A stretch of 64,000 nucleotides of DNA from Lactuca virosa (Eukaryota; Streptophyta; Magnoliopsida; Asterales; Asteraceae). Within the stretch, counting starts at the first letter, position 1, and every line of letters starts with the position of its first letter. Below the pieces are notes generated by a model. It saw only the letters and a program-made list of their open reading frames with translations. It was not told the origin of the DNA and made no database searches. Where the stretch lies: the NCBI GenBank assembly GCA_928212115.1, contig CAKMRJ010005745.1, positions 71,968,704 through 72,032,703 on the forward strand. The letters are read 5' to 3'. Made by a program: the position numbers and the translations under genes. Below are positions 60,705 to 64,000 of this stretch, piece after piece.

Positions 60705-62618
60705 GTGGTGAGCAAATTTGGGATGAGTGAAAGCAAAGCACTTAATTTAGAATAGGGCAAATGATTGTGATATGGTAGCCCTTTTTTGTAATTAAGTCAT
60801 TGTGTTGGATTTATATAACTCTTTGGGTAAAAATTTCCCTTTTTGTAAATTTCTTGGAAAGTCAAACACTATGACATACTTTGGTATGTAGTTTGGTATG
60901 GTTTATAATGTTATTTGAAATATATTTTGTAATGCAGTTTCCTATAGTTATTTGGTATGTACTTTTGTATTGTTTGTAATGCAGTTTCCTATAGTTATTT
61001 TGTATGTACATTCCATAAGAAACAGGGAATCCTAACATTACATAGAAACATAATTAAACATCCTAAAATTACAACCATAACCCAAATATGCATTTCATAC
61101 TCAGATACCATTACATTAGAAGATCAATTTTTTCACAATTCATACCATTACATTCCAAAAGAAACAGGGAATCCTAACATTACATAGAAACATAAGTAAA
61201 CATCCTAAAATTACATAACCATAACCCAAATAATTGCAATCAAACCAACCAAACACCAAATCTTCCATCCCTTAACAACCATTCCACCTTCCACTTGCAG
61301 ATGAATCTGTTGCTGATGCGTGCAAATAGCTACACCTAATTTTAAATTTATAACCTAACTAACTTAACTAACTTAATTTGCACCTAGGCAGTGTACCTAG
61401 TCAAATTATAGAATAATTTAGGTAAGTCGGGTGTCGATCACAGTGAAAGGTTTTAACTAATTAATTTACCTACTATTAAATTAACCTAATTTCCTAGCAA
61501 AGTAGTGAGTTTTATCTAATTTTGCAAGTTTAGATGAACTTAATTTCTTAACACAATTCAATCAATAAACAAAACATCTCTGTTAGTTCGAATCCACTCT
61601 CCCTCAATGGTTTTATAAATTAATTATGACTACTCCCGTTGGTTACCAATTAAAACATTATTAGCAATTCAGTTCTAAATTTACTAATATCAATTAATTC
61701 ATGTAGATCTATGTATGGTCACACATAATTTAACACATAATCAATTATTGAATAATATTGGAGCTATGTAAGATTGGGTTGACAAACACAAATTATGGTC
61801 ATAATATGAGTTCTCTAGCACATACTAATTTAATAATTCAATTCCTTAACTAAGATTGGTTCGATCTTAGCTCTAACAATCTATTGTTCATTAAATTACT
61901 AGCTGTTCAAATTCATGCAGAATAATGGTCACTAACTACATAGAATGAGAAGTTTAAGCAATCTAATTATCAAATCAAGCATGCTAGGTATACCGATCAA
62001 ACACTAGACATAACCAACAAGCAAAGTCTAGATTGATAAAATAAAACCATGAGTTCCAGCTTCATCTAGCTAACAGAAGCAGCTAGATTTAGCTGGACAT
62101 TCTAACAAATAAACACAAACAATCCATAGTAAAAAACATATTAAGAGTACCAAACTAATATCGAATTATGACTTCTTCTTCCTCCTTGGTGTTAAGAACA
62201 ATTCCCAGGCCTTCTTTTTCTGTGATTTTCGACTTCTGGAATTTCTCCAAGTCAGCTAACCTCCCAAAGTCGTAGGGATCAAGGATATATATAGTTTTTG
62301 GATTTTGCCTGATTCACGTCGTGAGCTTTTAAGGCTCACCTCGTGAATCCAGTAGATATCCGTATTCAACACGAATTCCTGATCCGCGATGTTTTTCTTC
62401 TAGAAGGCCTAACTCACGCCTTGAATCGTTTAATACTAACCTCATGAGTACGTATTTTTCTGAATTTCTTATCTTTCAAGCCTTTAACCTCCAAAGTTCC
62501 ATTCTTTAACGCTTTTAGTCCCTTTTCTTCAAAATGCCTTCTTTTTTACTGCAAAATATAATTTAGCGTTATAAGTACCATTATTCCATGCAAATAACCA
62601 AAAATATATATAATGTAT
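60705..62618. other. MULE interior without genes; direct repeat
   Basis: A direct repeat of about 85 bp occurs at 61003-61085 and 61149-61235 (AGAAACAGGGAATCCTAACA). The stretch 61310-62560 contains AAGTCGGGTGTCGATCACAG, a phrase seen in many plant repeats, and may be a further insertion, but its borders were not found. Confidence 0.5.
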
Positions 62619-63130
62619 TCAAATATTGCCCAAAAGTATGTATAAATACGACAATATCACTTGCACTACTTCTTCCACATCTTCATCCATAAAGTCTTCA
62701 AATTCTTCATCATTGACTCCATGAATTCCATGGTTGTGAAAATCATAGATCATCTGTTTGTACCAGTTGTTTGGTAATGGAGGATCTATCCATTCAAAGA
62801 ATTTGCAATCCTTCTCCATATCCTGCATTGGACGACATTTTGCACAGTGTAACTACTATGGTGTTTAAGGGAAATTTCAAAGGTTTGAAGATAAAAACCT
62901 CACATTTAACTAATATAGGGGTTCTTCGGTTTCCATGAAGATAAAAACCTCACATTCAAAGATTCGAAGACACTCATCTTGTAATTGGGGCAACCAAGGA
63001 ATCTCCTTCCAGGGTTCTCCGGTTTCCATGAAGTCCACCTGCCAACTGGTTCATCACAATCGCACCTTCTTTGAACTTGCCTGGCTGACCTATATGCACT
63101 ACTGTTGGAGACGGAGGAGGAGGAGGCCAT
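62619..63130 (-). pseudogene. GRF-type zinc-finger gene inside the MULE
   Basis: ATG at 63128-63130 starts MASSSSVSNSSAYRSARQVQ, then CDCDEPVGRWTSWKPENPGR and RFLGCPNYK. The second exon (62619-62822) continues DMEKDCKFFEWIDPPLPNNW and YKQMIYDFHNHG, followed by a short acidic tail. Cys-x-Cys, Arg-x-Phe, Cys and Cys-x-Phe-Phe-x-Trp are the landmarks of the GRF zinc finger, a nucleic-acid-binding module found in plant transposon-linked small proteins. The expected intron is 62823-62977. Its acceptor is a normal CAG, but the donor reads AAG|ATGAGT where GTGAGT is expected. The gene runs towards the transposase and ends beside it, with its promoter in the right terminal repeat, a layout like the second gene of MuDR. 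The role is unknown. Confidence 0.72.
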
Positions 63131-63248
63131 ATTCAAAACTTGCAATTTGGTCGATTTAGGGTTTGTGGACTCTTAAATAACGTAAGAGACTGAGGTAAAT
63201 AAAGTAAGAGAGAGAGGTATGGTCGAGTCAGCTTCCATGTAAGCAAAA

Positions 63249-63410
63249 TAATGCCACATCGGTTTGTCACCGGTTGCAAGAGTGGTAACCGGGTAAATTG
63301 GGTCAATTCGCCGGTTTATCCGGTATTTCATGCTTTTCCGTTAACATTTAATAGTTTAGGACTTTTTCGTAAATGCGGACAAAATAATAGGACTAAAATG
63401 GAGATTTCCC
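63249..63410 (-). repeat. MULE right terminal inverted repeat
   Basis: Partner of 32376-32537. The outer end reads GGGAAATCTCC inward. Duplication TTTTTAATA follows at 63411-63419. Confidence 0.93.
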
Positions 63411-63419
63411 TTTTTAATA

Positions 63420-64000
63420 TTTGTATATCAATATACTTTGTTATTTGCTTTAAATTTAATTTTAAGACATCAACTACTAGTTTTTAAATTTTGTTTGTAG
63501 TTTGTTATTAAACTTAATATTATATTAGCCTTAGATGTTATTATTAACAACCCGACTTGAAAAAAAAAACTATTTTGATCCATTTGTTTTGTTAGGTCAA
63601 TTAGATTCGACATCCCTTCCAATCATGAATTCACCATTGAAATTAATAGTATATTCTTATTCTTATATTTACAAATTTACTAGTCCATCTCAATTATTTC
63701 AACCAAAGTTACCAAATATCTAGTTCAAAATCCATTAAATTTCAATTAATTTGAAACTTTTTAGATCCTGAATACTAATTTATATGGAATTTGGATTTTG
63801 GCCTGCAGATATATAAGCCACCGACACTATAGGCCCGTTTTTTTTGGTAGGGTCTTGTCTCTCTAAGGCCTAAGCCCAGAGGCGGAAATCACGGAACCGA
63901 GCGCGCATTTTAGAGCGGGAGTTGCAAAAACCAAGGCAAATGGCATACGCGTAGGATAGAGAAAGAGAGTGAGAGAGAGGTTTGGTCATGAAATTTAAGA
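63420..64000. other. Right flank, no gene seen
   Basis: AT-rich DNA without recognisable coding sequence. The last 150 bases become GC-richer but show no identifiable element edge. Confidence 0.55.

Larger units (their letters stand above)
32376..63410 (+). mobile_element. Mutator-like element, 31 kb with nested insertions
   Basis: Its 162-bp terminal inverted repeats are flanked by the 9-bp duplication TTTTTAATA (32367-32375 and 63411-63419), the hallmark of the Mutator superfamily. Removing the nested CACTA and copia-like elements leaves about 5.9 kb holding a split MuDR-type transposase and a convergent GRF zinc-finger gene. Confidence 0.92.

Noticed and set aside
61310..62560. Possible additional retroelement insertion in the MULE
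   Set aside because: A phrase typical of plant repeats is present, but no paired ends or target duplication were found, so no element was called.

Overview
The window is plant nuclear DNA: almost pure intergenic heterochromatin built from transposable elements nested inside one another. No intact host gene is visible. Plant origin follows from the families present: Ty1/copia and Ty3 chromovirus retrotransposons primed by initiator tRNA-Met, a MuDR-like element, CACTA and hAT transposons, an endogenous caulimovirid fragment and a receptor-like cytoplasmic kinase remnant. The repeat style resembles Asteraceae such as lettuce, but that is recollection and was not tested.

Left part (1-16.9 kb). 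A caulimovirid coat-protein fragment with a broken end lies beside a (TA)n tract. About 470-bp inverted repeats at 1512-1983 and 3718-4188 flank a dead kinase fragment. A diverged LTR (from 5806) is interrupted by a complete but dead Ty1/copia element on the minus strand (8408-13047, target duplication GTACA). A 5'-truncated LINE (14108-15560) has a poly-A tail and an 11-bp target duplication.

Middle (16.9-31.4 kb). A 14.4-kb gag-only retroelement lies on the minus strand (16947-31376, target duplication TAGAT) with LTRs of 3.2-3.6 kb. A 3.3-kb copia-like element is inserted in it (22873-26206, target duplication AGAAG). The large element carries six copies of a long palindromic cassette with a nearly constant centre.

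Right part (32.4-63.4 kb). One Mutator-like element (32376-63410, 162-bp terminal inverted repeats, 9-bp target duplication TTTTTAATA) contains everything in this stretch. Its transposase is split by a CACTA element (34122-41734, duplication ATC). That CACTA contains a solo LTR (35803-40964, duplication ATTGG), which contains an hAT transposon (36637-39727, duplication GTCGAAAC). The transposase is split again, inside its zinc knuckle, by a copia-like element (42472-59960, duplication CAAAC), which holds a Ty3 chromovirus (45033-54784, duplication TTCTT). A GRF zinc-finger gene lies convergent to the transposase next to the right terminus.

The coding remnants do not form a pathway; each belongs to its own element, and nearly all are disabled. 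Most disabling stop codons look like C-to-T or G-to-A changes, as expected for long-methylated DNA. The most unusual signals are non-coding: several unrelated retroelements here carry arrays of hairpins whose loops are conserved while the stems change in a compensated way.
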